Shown here one piece after another: positions 23,344 through 36,781 of a stretch of 64,000 bases of DNA. The stretch covers positions 620,001 through 684,000 of the forward strand of contig JAVHNS010000014.1 in NCBI GenBank assembly GCA_036872755.1. The letters run 5' to 3'. A model generated the notes under the pieces. That model had not been told where the DNA came from. It searched no databases and worked only from the letters and a program-made list of their open reading frames with translations. Made by a program: the position numbers and the translations under genes. This DNA is from Orbilia blumenaviensis (taxonomy: Eukaryota; Ascomycota; Orbiliomycetes; Orbiliales; Orbiliaceae). Each line of letters begins with the position of its first letter. The stretch's first letter is position 1.

Positions 23344-26300
23344 TTACCCCCAGGCTGCCTTATGAGAAACACTCAATATAGCTGAAAACGGTAGCCGTTA
23401 GCCCGTTAATTATTTGAGTTTCCTGCACGCCCCGATTTATTGCATACTACTTATTATTGATTTCTTCGAGATATCAAATATTGCAATTTCTGCAACGTCA
23501 AGTTGCGTCTTTCTGAAGATACCCTGATATGTACGGTGAATTTGCTATTCTCATACCGCTCCAGGCGCAGAATCCGAGGAAGCCCTCGAAGTAAATGCCG
23601 CATTCTTTATGGGCATGAAGGGGCCAAGATGCAGAATTCCAGTACCGAACGGTTGTCAGCATTGAATCCGCAGAGTTAACAGGGCGAGCTGGATGATCAT
23701 GAAGCATGTTGTGCCGTATGTATTTCGTGCATATGGCGATTGGGTAGCCCTTGCTAGCCTCGAACAAAGAAGTTCGCCGGTGCCAGTTTAACCACACTTA
23801 GCGCACCAAAAATCAAAAAAGAGGACCGAAAACCTCAACGTTTGCGGACTTCAATCCCATTTGCCACTAATGCGTTGGCTTTTCCCGAGCGTTCTCGGAC
23901 CAGAAACGATCGGCTAAGATGGAAGAATCTCCCCAAGCCTAGCCTCGAGGCGGCCGACGTCGTACGATAGGAGGAATACCTCGACGGCGTAGGTTGTAAG
24001 GGTACTTCAGCTTCGGGTGGTGCTGAACCCGGCCCATTTTGACAGTTTGAGGGGTTCACAGCCGAGCAGAAAGATCGTGAACGGCCAGTCAAAAATCTAG
24101 AAAAGAGATCAGAGCCCCTTCGCTTCACTCGGATAGGGACGAGATGCATGTTCCTTTAATTGCAGCCCCAGCGGTGCACATGTAACTTTATGCAAGCCAT
24201 TGGGATCTTTCTCGTAAGGAAATCGAGTAATAAAAGACCCTCCTACATAATCATTTTCTATCATATTTTGGCTTTGCTTTCCGCACACCCTTGCCGGACA
24301 GGTTGTGCAGAGGCCAGGACAATCCTGTGATCATTTTTGGGATATATTTCGTTCTCAAAACACGCAAAGGGTATCCCACAATTTAATGCACCTGAGACAC
24401 GAAACCCATAGCTGGATTATGAACTCTATATCGCCTTGCGAAGCTGTTGGCCTCTTTCTTTTTGTTTTTTGGCTTCTTTGTCCACAACCTAGAAGCTGCA
24501 TGTGTCCAATCAGCTTGTGTGAATCCCCGGAATGAGCATTCCAAAGATGCCGGTTAGCTGCCTGTGCTCCTACGCGGACAGGTACCCAAGGGACCTTTAG
24601 TTATTTGAAGGGACACCGCATTTTCGGCAGGAATGGTATAACAACGGCTTCTGCCGCCTTAGATATCGGGTGCCTTGAAATAGCGTCCTGCCGCAAACAG
24701 GAAACGCATCAAGCTCGAGCCGCAAATGCAAAAAAACAGATTGCAGTCCGACCACAGGACCGATCCGATACTTTCCATCTAAGAAGAAACCAAAATACCC
24801 CAATTTTATCGAACTTCCAAACATAGCCAAACCGGACCTTAAAATTCTTATATCCTTTCCCTTTCATTACAGCCTGATACGGGGTTCTGCGCAGCTGGTA
24901 CTGGTTTGTTGACATTTTTGGAAACGTCGAGGGAGATGTACTCAGGGCCTTGAACAGCGTATGCAAGTAAATGCCGATTCCATCCCGCAGGCTGCGTTTG
25001 CAGATGGGGGTGCCACCTCCCGCGCGCGATAGTGTCGACGGTTGTTCTTCTATATATGTACTCCGTAACAGGGAACAACAATCGTATGCTTAGGATTCTG
25101 CCTGGTAGGCTTAGGTATGGTGAGGGAAAAGTATAGAAGTGCACTAATATACCGTAGAAGGAAGCAGATAGTCCTAAAAATATGAGCGCCCGGGCTGGTC
25201 TTTTTGTATCTGAGCTTTCACACGATTGGGGACCTTTTTTTTTTTGGTTCGCATGAATTTGTGGATGCAAGTGCCATGTCGGATGTGCACCATGCTCAAT
25301 CCCCTCCCATTGATATTGGATCCCGTGAAGCGTATATGTCGGATAGCAATTGATCGAGATCATACCCTGACAGATTGCCACTGACGACAGTCAATTAATT
25401 ACCCCGATCATGCTGCCTGTAGAAGATCTCCCGTTGTTGATTAGATTAAATCTGCAGTCAAGCTCCAGAACTGGAGGTCAATGGTAACACAAAGGGAAAA
25501 AAAAAAAAAGAAAAAGAATTGTTTGGACATGAGTAAGGTATCATTTGAAGCAACTTTGACAGCGGATCATTAGAATCAATCTCACTCTTCAGAAAGTCTT
25601 CAAAGCTTCAACTGACAAGCTTGCCAGCCAATTCTTTGTTAGAGTTACCGTCTTACAACGGTCGGCCTCCACCACACCTCGCTAAACGAGGCCCTTCTCC
25701 CATGGATCAGGACAAAGAGAGCTAATCGTCGAACTGCAGTATCCCGTACGAAGGATGAATGCAGTTAGACTCAAGTTTGAGCAAACTGTACATGGCGCCA
25801 GTTCCGCAGTGTCGAGAGGTCATTCCTGTCCCATGACATAACTCTGCAGGATAGGCTCCTTTGATTTCGTTGACAAAGCGATAATAGGCTAACTATAATT
25901 TCCGTTGTCCTCTCAATTAGTATCTTGTCTGCTTGCTCGTAAAAGACACAGCTGTATGCATCTGCACAATGTTGTCATCATGCCATATATTTGGCACTAA
26001 CATACCTTGAACCGCTGCTAAGCATACCCTTGTTCGGCCACACAACCCTACCTCGCAACCCGCACCCTCTCTGTTCTATTTCCCGGTTTTTCTAAGCTTG
26101 GTGACGAAGTCTGATTAATTGTCACGATAGCATCGTGGCATCTACGCGAGATGGTGACACTCTGGTGTTTCTTTTCCCTTGATTTATTTTAGATATCCTG
26201 CCTCAGCTACCTCAGAGGATTTTCGTCGATGAGATCCACATCCCAGGATCCTCCCGGCGCAGGGTAGTGTTTCTCATGTCATAGTTTCAACGGTTGAGAA

Positions 26301-28141
26301 ATGGTAGCGAGAAGGCAGCCCCAATCAAGAGTTTTAGGTGCATGTCCCCCGCCATAACGCTATCGTCACTGTGAGATAAGGGTATGATGCCCAAAACGAT
26401 GCGGCCAACCTGGCACCATTTTTTTAAATTATTTTTATTATTGTTAGTTTCTTTTATGAAGACGGGATAGCGTGGGAAACGTGTTCACTCAACGGCCTTT
26501 TTTCGTCTGAAGACACTTCGTAATGATCATCCGTTCGCCTACTGGACGCTTTTGGAGACACCACTACCCCATAGTTGATTTCGTCAACGTATAGTATCAT
26601 TGTGACTTCACCTGCATGTTATACCTGCTATAAGCTTTTTTCGTCGAATAAAACACGGTTTTATTATCGTAATCAGGGTCCCTTGTCCCGGGTACCCTGA
26701 ATCCGAACGGACGCAGGGCTACCGGGCCACGGGAACCTGAGTGAACGAGCAATCCTGCCCTGTGGATGCCCTTAAACCCTTGAAGCGGTCGTGTAGGGTA
26801 CGCTATTCCGTGGCTATTATCGGAGCTCCAAAGAGCGCATCATTTTCGCAGTAAGAAAGTTCGTATCTTTCCTTTCTCTCGAGTCAGTTGAAGCAGCACA
26901 TGTCCACAATCTAGGATTGAGGTTCGCGGAATTCTTAGGATATATCACAAGTGTGGGGGCTCTCAGACTATCTGACTAGGGGCTCTTCCCACCAAAGGCG
27001 TGCGCAACGCAATGAACGGAGGTCGTCGCAAAATGCGATATCACATTGCCTAACATAACCAGCCACTTCGAAATCTGGGCTGGATGTATAAACCCCTCAA
27101 GGCGGGTCTACCTCCACCCGAATGATATATTGCTATTAATACATTGCCGTCAAAGCCGCGCCTGCCTTCCTTCCTTCCGTCGGTAATTTCTGAAAAGAAA
27201 GCATAAAGGAACCTCAGCTCCACTATTGTCGGTATCGCCTATATTTCTCCACAATTTTCAAATCGGTGGGAACAGAGCGCAAGGGAAAGGCTGAAAAGGG
27301 ACGCCTCTCCCCACATCTTCGCTTCACATACAGCTACATATTACATATGCGGCCGGTCTGACAGGAAATACAAGGCGAAAGATGCATCTCATCCCCATGA
27401 AAACATAGATGGATTACCCCATATAGTTATTTAGCCGTAATATAATCCTAAGCCTCGAGGATTAGTGTCGCATGTTACTTGCGTCTTGCATAAATCACTC
27501 AGCGTATGGATGAGGAAAAATGGCAAGAGAGGCCTGTGAACCAACATCCAGACGCCTGAATGTGGAGTATATTTGCTTTCTGCTTCCACGTATGCAAAAC
27601 CATAACTATCCTCCCCCGGGTGCTCATTGCGGCTTTGCTAATCGCTATTTTTGACAATTTCCTCAAGCCTCGAATCGAACAGCCGTACTGATCAGTTCGA
27701 TGCAAGAGTTACTGTGTCATCGAATCGACTTGATATATACTGTCAAAATGCAACGTAATGAATTGACATGACTCAAGTTCTGGCGTCGTAGCGCCATCTC
27801 GGATAGCATGCCAGCCTAGTTTCTGCAGGATCCAGCATCTCTGGAGTAGAATGATTGACAGATGTAGCTATTTAAACCCCGGACTTGGCTGCCACACCCG
27901 TCAAGCAAGATCTACTCGGTAATCTCTCCTGGCGTGCTAGCAAAAGCTTAAAAACTTTATTTTGAGGTTCGTGAAACCATAAAGGCCGAAGGGTAGACAG
28001 TAAGATATTCGTCGATTTATATTAATAATCTTCGCTCTTAATGGCGGGGCCATCTTCGGAGTTGGCGCCATAGTCGTCTGATCGTTCGATATAGATTGAG
28101 TGCCTATTCCTAACTACTACGTACATTCTGCATCTGATATA

Positions 28142-29443
28142 TTACAGCACTAAGGAAACCACCGAGATGGCGATTGAAAAGACAACTGCGCTCATAGATC
28201 TGAGAGACCCAAGCCTAGCACCGTGGTTTGGTTTATCCGGCTGACCTGGCTGACTTGGCTGTCCACTCCACTTCAACCAGTCCTCAATCTCTTCTTTTGA
28301 CTCGCCTATTGAGGAGCCTCTTGCGGGCAGTTCCTCATACTGCGGACAAGAGAAATCACCTCTGATGGTTCCGTTGCTCTTAAATCCCTGGAGATCGGAG
28401 CAGCTAAACCCAGACTCATCGTTCCCTACGGAGAAAATGCCACCAACCTTCTCCAATTCTGGAAAACTTACACTTTCAAACGTGCCCTCAAGCCCGATAT
28501 TACCAGTAACCCTCTTCAACATAGGGAAGGAAATGTCTCGAAGCTCAGAGTTATTTCTGATCAACAAATCCAACTGTACAGCTTCCAGGGCTGGGAACGA
28601 AAGACTTGCCAGGCTCCCCGAATTTAGGATGACCAATCCTTTGTTATTGGTGATGCTAATGGAAGGATCATACCAAAGCCCTACACTCTGTAGCTTTGGA
28701 GCCTCCACAGTTGTCACCGTGCTCTCGTTGACTAAAAAATGTCCGATAACTTGTTCCAACTCCGGAATTTCCAAGCTTGATATCCGCTGGAGATCAAAGT
28801 AAAAAACTTCTTGCAGCGCAGGAAGGGAAACCTCGACCCCTGGCTTATTTCTCCTCAAAGCAACATTATAGGAAGCGTTTGTCAGTGCCGTGAGCTCAAA
28901 TTTCTCCAGCTCACGGTTATCAAAGATCTCCACGAATATGGCAAACTTGAGTTTATCGTTCTTGATTTCCTTGAGAGAGGTATTTGTGACTTCGTAGTTG
29001 TTTTCAATGGTTTCGAGCGTTGCCAGGAAGTTTGCAGATGTCAATGAAGGGAGGTTGTTCAACCGAACTCTATTAATGGTGGTAAGAACTGGCATGTTTA
29101 TGGTGGTAAGTTTGACCCATCGTGAGATGTAGACATCAGCTGCAACGGTGGTAAGCTTTGGAGCAGAAAGCCGGGTGACGGAAATGTCTTCGTCGAAATT
29201 AATGGAGAGGAAACTGCCATCGACGGACTCGAGGTTTGGAAATTCCATCGTGGCAGGGTAGTCGCTGGCATATTGGATTACTATGTCGCCAGCGACTGTA
29301 GTGCATTCTTGCGCCTCTTCCAAGACTTGAAGGGAGTCAATAAGCAAGGTAGAGTTATCACATATTGAAGGAGTAGATTGTGATTGTGCAGGGCGGAAAC
29401 CGCTCAGACTGAAAGCCGCGAGGAATAAAATGTTAGAAACCAT
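28142..29443 (-). CDS. GPI-anchored cell wall protein, Ecm33/Sps2-like
   Basis: A single exon of 433 residues. I chose the ATG at 29443 (context AACTGCCATGG) because it is followed by a clear signal peptide (about 1-22, ending AQS). The frame stays open 147 codons further upstream, but that part is basic and unlike a secreted protein. The body consists of leucine-rich, receptor-L-like repeats of the Ecm33/Sps2 type: an opening CTTVAGDIVI, then repeated patterns such as FPNLESVDGSF, APKLTTVAADV, FPALEAVQLDLLIRNN and FPMLKRVTGNIGL. Several N-x-S/T sites are present. A serine/proline/glycine-rich spacer (SGQPSQPGQPDKPN) leads to a hydrophobic C terminus (MSAVVFSIAISVVSLVL) fitting a GPI-anchor signal. 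The family maintains cell wall integrity at the plasma membrane and wall. Confidence 0.88.
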   Translation of the reverse strand: MVSNILFLAAFSLSGFRPAQSQSTPSICDNSTLLIDSLQVLEEAQECTTVAGDIVIQYASDYPATMEFPNLESVDGSFLSINFDEDISVTRLSAPKLTTVAADVYISRWVKLTTINMPVLTTINRVRLNNLPSLTSANFLATLETIENNYEVTNTSLKEIKNDKLKFAIFVEIFDNRELEKFELTALTNASYNVALRRNKPGVEVSLPALQEVFYFDLQRISSLEIPELEQVIGHFLVNESTVTTVEAPKLQSVGLWYDPSISITNNKGLVILNSGSLASLSFPALEAVQLDLLIRNNSELRDISFPMLKRVTGNIGLEGTFESVSFPELEKVGGIFSVGNDESGFSCSDLQGFKSNGTIRGDFSCPQYEELPARGSSIGESKEEIEDWLKWSGQPSQPGQPDKPNHGARLGSLRSMSAVVFSIAISVVSLVL

Positions 29444-30980
29444 GGCAGTTACTGGTATCCGTTGCGGAAACCTAAGGAAACTACAAATCTTAATAACGAA
29501 TGCCAGAATGATTGATAATGAAGAATGGGATTTTGAAGCCCCTCCCTCGCACGACGCCCAACATCTTTTTATAAGAATCAAGAAATTTCGCACGAAATGG
29601 GATTGCATAAATTTAGATTTCCGACGACGCCGAGCCTCAGCTTGTTCCCTTGCACTCGCATCCGGCCGAACCCATGAAAAAGTGTCGCGATATCCCCACC
29701 TAGAAGTCTTGGCTCGACGACCACATTCCCAAATGCTCGATGGTCGTTGGTGGTCGAACTTCAGCCCATTACTAAACTTTTTCTCTTGTGAAGACCCACT
29801 GCTTGGCAGGTTGGTCGCTTGAGTTGGGTTTAAACCATGTTTGGTTTCTGACTTGTTCGATCGAAACTGGGGGGTTGTGAACAATAGCCTAATAGTGGAT
29901 CAAGATGATCGGGTTCATTGAATGCCGAAACTCCTGGGCCTCATCGTGGGATGATCAAATCAATGATCATTGGCAAGGTGGTGTCTTCATATACCCCTCG
30001 CTATAGCAAGTTGGGGGATTCTTGAATGTTTAAATGTAGAAAGGAAGGGTGAACATTTAGAATTCGAAGCGATATCTGCAGTGGAAAGTCTAAAAATCCT
30101 TTATGGGCCGACCTCAGGTGATCGGATGAAAACCCACAGCAATTTGGTACAATTATACTGAATATAAATTTATGAAACCAAGGCGCCCTTACATGTGCAC
30201 ACTATAAACTCCCGTGGGTATCAATTTTGTATTCGGACTTTAAGCTGCTAAATACGTAGGTGGCCAGAATCGGTAAACTAGAATACAATACAAAGAAAAA
30301 TAAAGAGAAATAAGATCACGTCAAAAGATTTCTGATGGACAGCCAAAGAGTAACAAGCGAATATTAGACTAGTCCTGTGGAAATATTCGCATGTGTGGGA
30401 AACTTGTCCTCATCAACTAACTGACGAGATATATGCATAGGGAGGAGCATACGCGTGCGGCTGTACAATTAACTGGGCAATTTTAAGAATATTTTGTAAG
30501 GTAGAATTAAAGGGGAGAAATTGCAATAAAGACGTAGAAAGGTCGTGGCTTTGCGAATACGAATAATACTCAGAAGGCCGTTATAAAAGGATAGAATGTG
30601 ATGATATTATCGTAGGAAATAAAGATAAAAATAACAGGGAAATAAGGAATTACCATTCGTTAAAGACCATAATAGTTTGGTGTCCAAGGAAAAAGGGATT
30701 TTGGCCACCCTTCAGAAATGATATATGTACTTTGGTTCACTTCCAACGCCAGAAAATGCATGTAAGGCGCATCCGATTATGCAAGGACTTTTCTGCCTCT
30801 CTTTTGGGGTTTCTCTAAACATATTCCTGCATCTCTTGACTCTCTCCCCATCAACCTTTTGTGCGATCTAGCCCCTACCGTGGAACTAAATTAAAATGCT
30901 TTGGTGCTTTTGGTTGTAGAATATACAGTGCGCGTCTGGGGTCGAAGCAAGGTTAAGATGCTTGATCGTGCGACGGTTTA
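29444..30980. other. Intergenic, no gene
   Basis: The left part (to about 29890) is the leader/promoter side of the Ecm33-like gene and stays open in the coding frame. The rest is AT-rich with nothing recognisable, up to the 3' end of the areA-type GATA-like domain gene. Confidence 0.4.
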
Positions 30981-32749
30981 TTACAATTTCCTAGTGCGCA
31001 CCTTTGGCCGTCTCGATTTCGTGGGCTTTTTTGTCGGCTTCTGTTTCATCCCGAGCCCTTCATCCTCATCCTCTTCATCCTCGAACCCATCGTCGTCTTG
31101 AACTTTTTCTTCCGGAATAACTTCGGAAGGTGGGCTTGTCGTTTTCGAAGCAGGCGGTGGCGAAACTTTCGACTTGGAAGGTGCGACGCCGTTAGGGTTC
31201 TTCTTTGCCTGTTCGATCATCAAAGATAACTGAGATTTTGTTCTCTGGAATACCGGCCTCTCGAAAACTTCCTTTTCGACTATACCCGGAACAATTTCTG
31301 AGATTGGAGCGAATACACTTTCGACTACTGGAACTGCCGGACCTGGTGCACCCTCATCATCGGCAGATTTGAGTGGGACTACAGAATCTACGACGAGTAT
31401 ACTTCTACCTCGTCCGCCGCGCTTTGTCCTAGGTATTGCCACAGCCGTCATAGAGGCTGTCGCTATGGTTGCGCTTGTCTTCAAGGGACCCTTAACAATT
31501 GGGTTTCCCGCAATAGCCGATAGCCGGTCCTTTTTCCGCTGCTCGAGATACTTCGCCCTAAAATCAGGCTCTACCAGCCAGTCCACCTTGCTTTTCGTTG
31601 AGCCAGCAAAGCTGGATTTCACAGAACTTTCTTCTGATTCTACACTAGATGAACTCTGGTCGGTTTCCTTCCCGCTCTGCGAAGTTGCGTCCTGGATATT
31701 CGTTATTTCCGTTGTAGCTGTAACTGGTGTTGATATTCCGCTCGATGCTGTGGCATTAGAAGAGTTCGACGCAGTTCGACTGAGAGCTGAAGGGCGATGT
31801 CCTCGTTTCTTATCCCTGGGTTTTCGTAAAATACTCTTGGAAAGTTTTGAACCGCGAGCCGCTGTACCCTTTGCTGGTCTGGATGTTACGATTTCGCGGC
31901 CGATTTGGACTTGGGTGTCATTTGTTGTTAATGGATATGACTGGTGACCCCTAGTTAATGTCGGCCGGACAGGTGGCTCAGGAAGCACTGCAGGCGAAGG
32001 TGGCGGAACCCTTGGCGGCATTGCTGGTGAAGGGGGTGTATTCGGATATGCCTGCAATAACGAAGCACTGAGAGCTGTTTGCGATGGCTGGTAGAGCACA
32101 TTGTTGGAAGGCGAAAATCTCGAGTAAGGACTAGGCGGTGGTGTGGGTGGCACAGATATATCAATCGGAACCTGTTTAATAATGGATTTCGACGGCGGCG
32201 GAATTTTATAAGCGGCATTCGCAATAGCTTCTTCACCTTGGTCTATCATCAGAAATATCCTTGCAACAGTACTTCCAGAGATGTTTTCCAGGATCCGGGT
32301 CGAGCCCAATATTCGCCAAAACAGGTTTTCCAGTCGTCGGCCAGCTGCGATGATGTTTTTATTTGTCGTATACACTATTATCCATCCCGATTCGTATCAG
32401 TATCACACTTGTCATTGCAACTTTGAAAGGGTTGCAACAGAGCAGATTAAGAAGCAAGGTTCCAGCATCTTCAATCCCCGGGGTCCAGTCCAGGTAGTTT
32501 CGGCTCGGCTCGGCTCGGGAGAGTCGTAATCGTCCAGGCCCATCGGAAGTGTCGATCTTGGAAAGAAAGATGTGGTCCCAATACCCTGTGGTTGTGCTTG
32601 CTTTGTGTATTTTGTGGGCGGGACGGCTGCGATGACTTACCCTTCCATAGTCGTGTGAGTTCCTCGACCTGCACCTTATCAATCTTTCGTATATCATCCG
32701 TCAACGAGTGTCGGTGGTCGACTATCTGGGGTAGCCCGTGGTTCATCAT
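30981..32749 (-). CDS. areA-type GATA-like domain (DUF1752) protein
   Basis: Two exons, 32749-32641 and 32374-30981, give 500 residues. The intron starts GTAAGT and ends AATAG. Joining them produces ELTRLWKVYTTNKN and GRRLENLFWRILG (about residues 30-60), which matches the fungal nitrogen-regulator GATA-like domain (Pfam GATA_AreA, formerly DUF1752): a short helical region with the GRRLENLxWR signature. Only the join restores the full domain, supporting the intron. The rest is low complexity: proline-rich PPTPPPSP blocks (about 85-145), serine-rich parts, a conserved-looking WLVEPDFRAKYLEQRKKDRL (about 300-320), VFQRTKSQLSLMIEQAK, and an acidic then very basic tail (DEDEGLGMKQKP, SRRPKVRTRKL) that could serve in nuclear localisation. 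A transcription-related role is inferred from the domain. The exact function is unknown. Confidence 0.8.
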
Positions 32750-35700
32750 GGTATATGCTAGTAGTCAAGCAGCGGCTGCTTAACTAAGAAGCAGACAAAG
32801 CTTGGCTAGAAGTAGAGCTACCAGACGCTTAGAGACGAAAGGGGGGAAGAATAAAAAATATTTGTCCCACGCAAGTATGGTAGCCCCAAGAAGGTCCCAA
32901 GGTCCGTATGCGGGAAATATAAAAAGAGTAAGGGAACGGCCGGGTCGACTTTGATAGTTGAAAGAATTACAAAAAGGTCGTCAAGGTTGGAAAACAAGAT
33001 TAGTGGTACCGAAGCAAGAGGTGAACGAAAGAAACGAAATAAAGGTCGAAAGGTAAGTTGAACCGATGATAGAGGGGTTCGAGCGGCCCGACAAGATGGA
33101 ACAAGTCCGGGGGAGAAACGGAGGCGACGAAGGGGCTGCAGATTATATGCAAGTCGAAACTTTGGGGAAGGGACCACGTGGACCTTCAACTAATGTCGCG
33201 ATATGTTAAATCCCCATTTGAGTAAGGCTTTGTCGGAAGGTTGTCAGATGATGGATAATTCAGAGGGTAGCGTGTACTGGATCGTCCGCTAAGATGGTCC
33301 TCGTGAATGTCAGCCGGTTCCCCGCAATACGCGGCTTTTGGGTTTGAGGAGACCCTTGGACAAGTGGTCTGTGTGTCTTTTATATAATTAGGAAGCAGAG
33401 ACCATGCTGTGGTGAGATATTATAGATTATTACGAACTTCAAACTTTTCGTTCTTTTTTTCCTGCAGAGAAAAAAATGCTTCTTTCTTCCCTTAGCAGCG
33501 TATCCAAATGACAGCTCTAGCAGAAGAGAATGATCGAGTTCTAGCAAATCAGCTTTATAAATTTGGCTTTGCTGCTGCGAGATGTGTTGTCCTTGTCGAC
33601 AATTGTCGTCCTCCCCAGCTCCCTTTTATGCAGGGTTCTATTTAGGAACTGTACTTTGCGCCGGTTGGGCGTTTGGTAGTCTGGACCTTCAGAGCTAGTT
33701 TTGCGGGGAAGGGAGGCAGGAGGCAGGAGGCAGGAAGATGAGGGGGATGAGTCGATCCGGGCCTCTTCTAGCTTCTGCGAAGGAAAGAGCAAACGATGGC
33801 CTGGGCCTTTTGCAGGTTATATCGGTCTGGAAGGCGAGGGGTTGAACTAGCAGGCGCTGGCCAGAAGGGAGTAGGATGCGCCTATCAAGAGCTAGGAGCT
33901 AGGATGCAGAGGCAAAACCGACGAGGATAGTGGCTGACGGGGACAAAGCAAAAAGTCAGTCGCCTGGTTTAAGGAAACATGCCACTTCGCTGCGGGCACA
34001 ATAGAAGTCGGGTCTCCTCAGCCCGATGGTGAGATATGCTGCTGAGGTTGTGTCAGGACGGCGTGCTTGTTGTCCTGATGCAATGATGCCTTTGCTGTCG
34101 GTTAAGGGTGGTGATCTTCCCCAGGGTCGACTAGCTAGCTCTGGCTGTAGCTATGCCCTTGCACACTGATCGTCTGCGGAGGGGTACCTATTGCGGTCGC
34201 AGCCCTGACAATGTCGAAAAGAAGGGTCTGCAGACTTTGTTTCTGGTTGCAAGGTTGGCAGTATGCGTACTGTCGACGAAGAAAAAATATATCAAGTGGT
34301 AAGGGAAAGGTTTCAGAGTTCGAGTTATCCTCAGGGCTTCTTTTGCATGTGCTTGCTTGTTCCCCGCGTTATTCAAGGGAGAAAAAGTTTCCACACTTCA
34401 CGAAGAGAGAGGAAAAATTTTTCTTCTTCTTGTCACCTGTGGGAAACGGAATCGTACGAGCCAGTGTGCTAAGTGGAGGGTACGGATATATTTTGTTCTG
34501 GTAATGTGCCGTCAATAATTATCGCTCTTAAAGGCTCTTTTGGCGTCATGGCCAGATGGGTATTCTCGTGAGAAGGGTTCCTCCCACGGATGTATTACAC
34601 AACAACAACTACTAAGCAAAAGAACCTCTTGCCTTGCTCCCGAAAAGAAGAAAGGATTCAAAGGGGAACGCCGTTGGAAATACCTGGTAAAAGGCCTGCT
34701 CGAGAAGAACCATAAAATTTTCGGTGACCCCCGCGTTTAGGAAAACCGAAAAGGCTTTCCAAAATCTCAGATGAGCATCTGATATGCCTGCCTGCCCGTT
34801 TTTTCGCTACTCCGCTTATTCTTCCAAGAATAGCTTGTGCCTGGAGGCAGCTGAAAATCTCGCTGGGGACTTGCTCTTATAAGAGTCAAAGTGGCGACTA
34901 TTCAACTCGAGATCCCGTCCCCTGCTGACCAGAAGGCTGGCTCTTCTTGTGGACTCTGGCTTTGGTCTAGTTGGAATGCTTGCACAAAAGGGGCGCTCGC
35001 AAATGGCAGCGGAACCTCCAGTTACTATTCTGAAATGTTGGGGAGCAACCACGTTCGGTCTGCCGCCTTAATCAGTGGTTAAAGATCACTTTGTACTAGC
35101 ATTTGGACAGGTGAGGTATCTGCAAGTCTTCGAAAAAACCTATAAACGGCTTGGACGCGGAACCTGTCAACGAACTACTGCTCCCCATGAATTCCGCTGC
35201 ATACCGCAGGTTATATGCAGCGGAGAAAAGCAATTAATAATCCATTCTCGAAACATGATTCGGCCAGTGAAACGAGAGGATAAAGGGAGGACAGGTGGAG
35301 AGGAAGGGGGAATCGTAGAGGCAAAAAAAAAAAGCTTGAACTTTTTGATCAAGTGATACATGATGAGGGAAAGGATTTTAGACTTTTGGGTCGCTTTCGG
35401 CGTGGAAAAGCACACCTTCATGTTGGGCGGCGGGAGCTTGGCGGTATGTGGCCATGTCGACCGGATCCCGTGGCCATGCAAGGACTCTGCACCAGCAGCT
35501 CTCGAACCTTTAAAAACCCCCATACTGCCGTCCAACTGGCAGGGGAGGAAAATCCCCAGATCCTGGATTGCAAGGTCAAGGAAGAATAGCCCTGCCAATG
35601 CAGCAAAGCAGCGAGACTGAGATCTGGATAATGGGGTTCTGGATGCTGTGAAAGCGTTTTTCTCAGGCTTCGAAAACAGCGACCACAATGGCGATAAAAA

Positions 35701-36781
35701 TTGCGAAAATTTATTCAATTTCCAGACTAACCTTCGAGGTATGGAATGCTCTGAGCCGAATACAATCGCTGTAAACAAGTATCGATTCCACCCCCCTAAA
35801 AAAAAAAAGAAGAAGAAGAACCCTGACAACTGCAACTTACGGAAGTTCGATATACCAAGTGTGGGGTTTCTCGATACCGCACTTCGCATCTTCGGTGGCG
35901 GAAATGTGCATCTCGTTTCGACATTGCGACGGTGGCTTTAAACCTTGAGGTTCCCGTCCACGGACATGCTGCTAAACGCGGCACCATGTACAACTGCATC
36001 CCATGTCTGGTTCCGAAGCCATCACCGCCTTGAATCTAGAGCTCGATTTTCCCAAGCTCACCAACCGGATGAAAGCCTCGATGGTCTGTTTTATGCGGGG
36101 AAAAAAAGAAACTCGAAGGTCACAGGGCCTGTGAAGGAAAGGTGACAGGCACGGTCATGTCAGTGTTCCGTCGCCTCATTCCACTAAGATGAATTAAGCC
36201 AGGTGAGGGGTCAGGTGGATTTCTGAGCAAGTAGCTGAAGCCGACGAGGCTATGTGTCTTTTGGTCTGCTGGAGTTTTCATAAATATCTCAGTACGCCCA
36301 TTAGTGCTTCGTTAGTAGGGTGCCTAGACTTTCATCAAAGAGGGATATATGTGTGAGTGCGAATTGAATTGCGGGTATGCACGAAATGGTTTCAATATCT
36401 TATCTGTTCAATGGCAGCCAAGATATCCAACTTACCAGGCTCTGTCAATGACCGGTTCTAGCCGAAAACACCGTGAGAGAAGAGGGCGATGCAACGATGC
36501 TTGAAGTTGTAGTTAATTTACAGTTGATATCATATTCCATGGATTGCATTGAATGGTCAGGCGGGGCTGATACATAGCATGTATGCACCGCCACATTGTC
36601 CTTGTGTTGTGGCTAGTGCTTAGCAACAGCACGACTTCCGACGTCAATGTGAACGGTGTCTCGAATAGTAGTGTAGTGCAGCACACGAACGCATCCCCAC
36701 TCCAACCACCATTTCAACCTCCACCCCGCCCATTTGCACGGTATCGCCGTTAGTAATCTCGTCGAAACCGCTGCTACTACC
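32750..36781. other. Divergent intergenic region, about 4 kb
   Basis: This lies between the minus-strand areA-type gene and the plus-strand Emc1 gene, so it must hold both promoters. A purine-rich stretch spans about 32920-33130, and a GGCAGGAGGCAGGAGGCAGGA triplication lies near 33714-33736. Open frames of 60-240 codons (for example 35889-35167, minus) are accidental; that one reads through an A-rich tract at 35800 as polyphenylalanine. No gene is supported. Confidence 0.4.

Larger units (their letters stand above)
20777..28141. other. Gene-poor interval, about 7.4 kb
   Basis: No supported gene. It holds long homopolymers at 21518-21539 (T22), 21844-21865 (A22) and 22796-22838 (T43), a CATA microsatellite at 23325-23343, and CTTC-type short repeats near 27166. 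Open frames such as 22635-23084 exist only because they translate the T43 tract as polyphenylalanine. Frames at 23797-23498, 24149-23835 and 25381-24848 (minus) have no recognisable features. Confidence 0.45.

Noticed and set aside
35167..35889. 240-codon minus-strand frame, the longest in the 33-36.7 kb gap
   Set aside because: Its middle is a translated A-rich tract; no domain, no homology-like pattern, and rival frames of equal quality on the plus strand.
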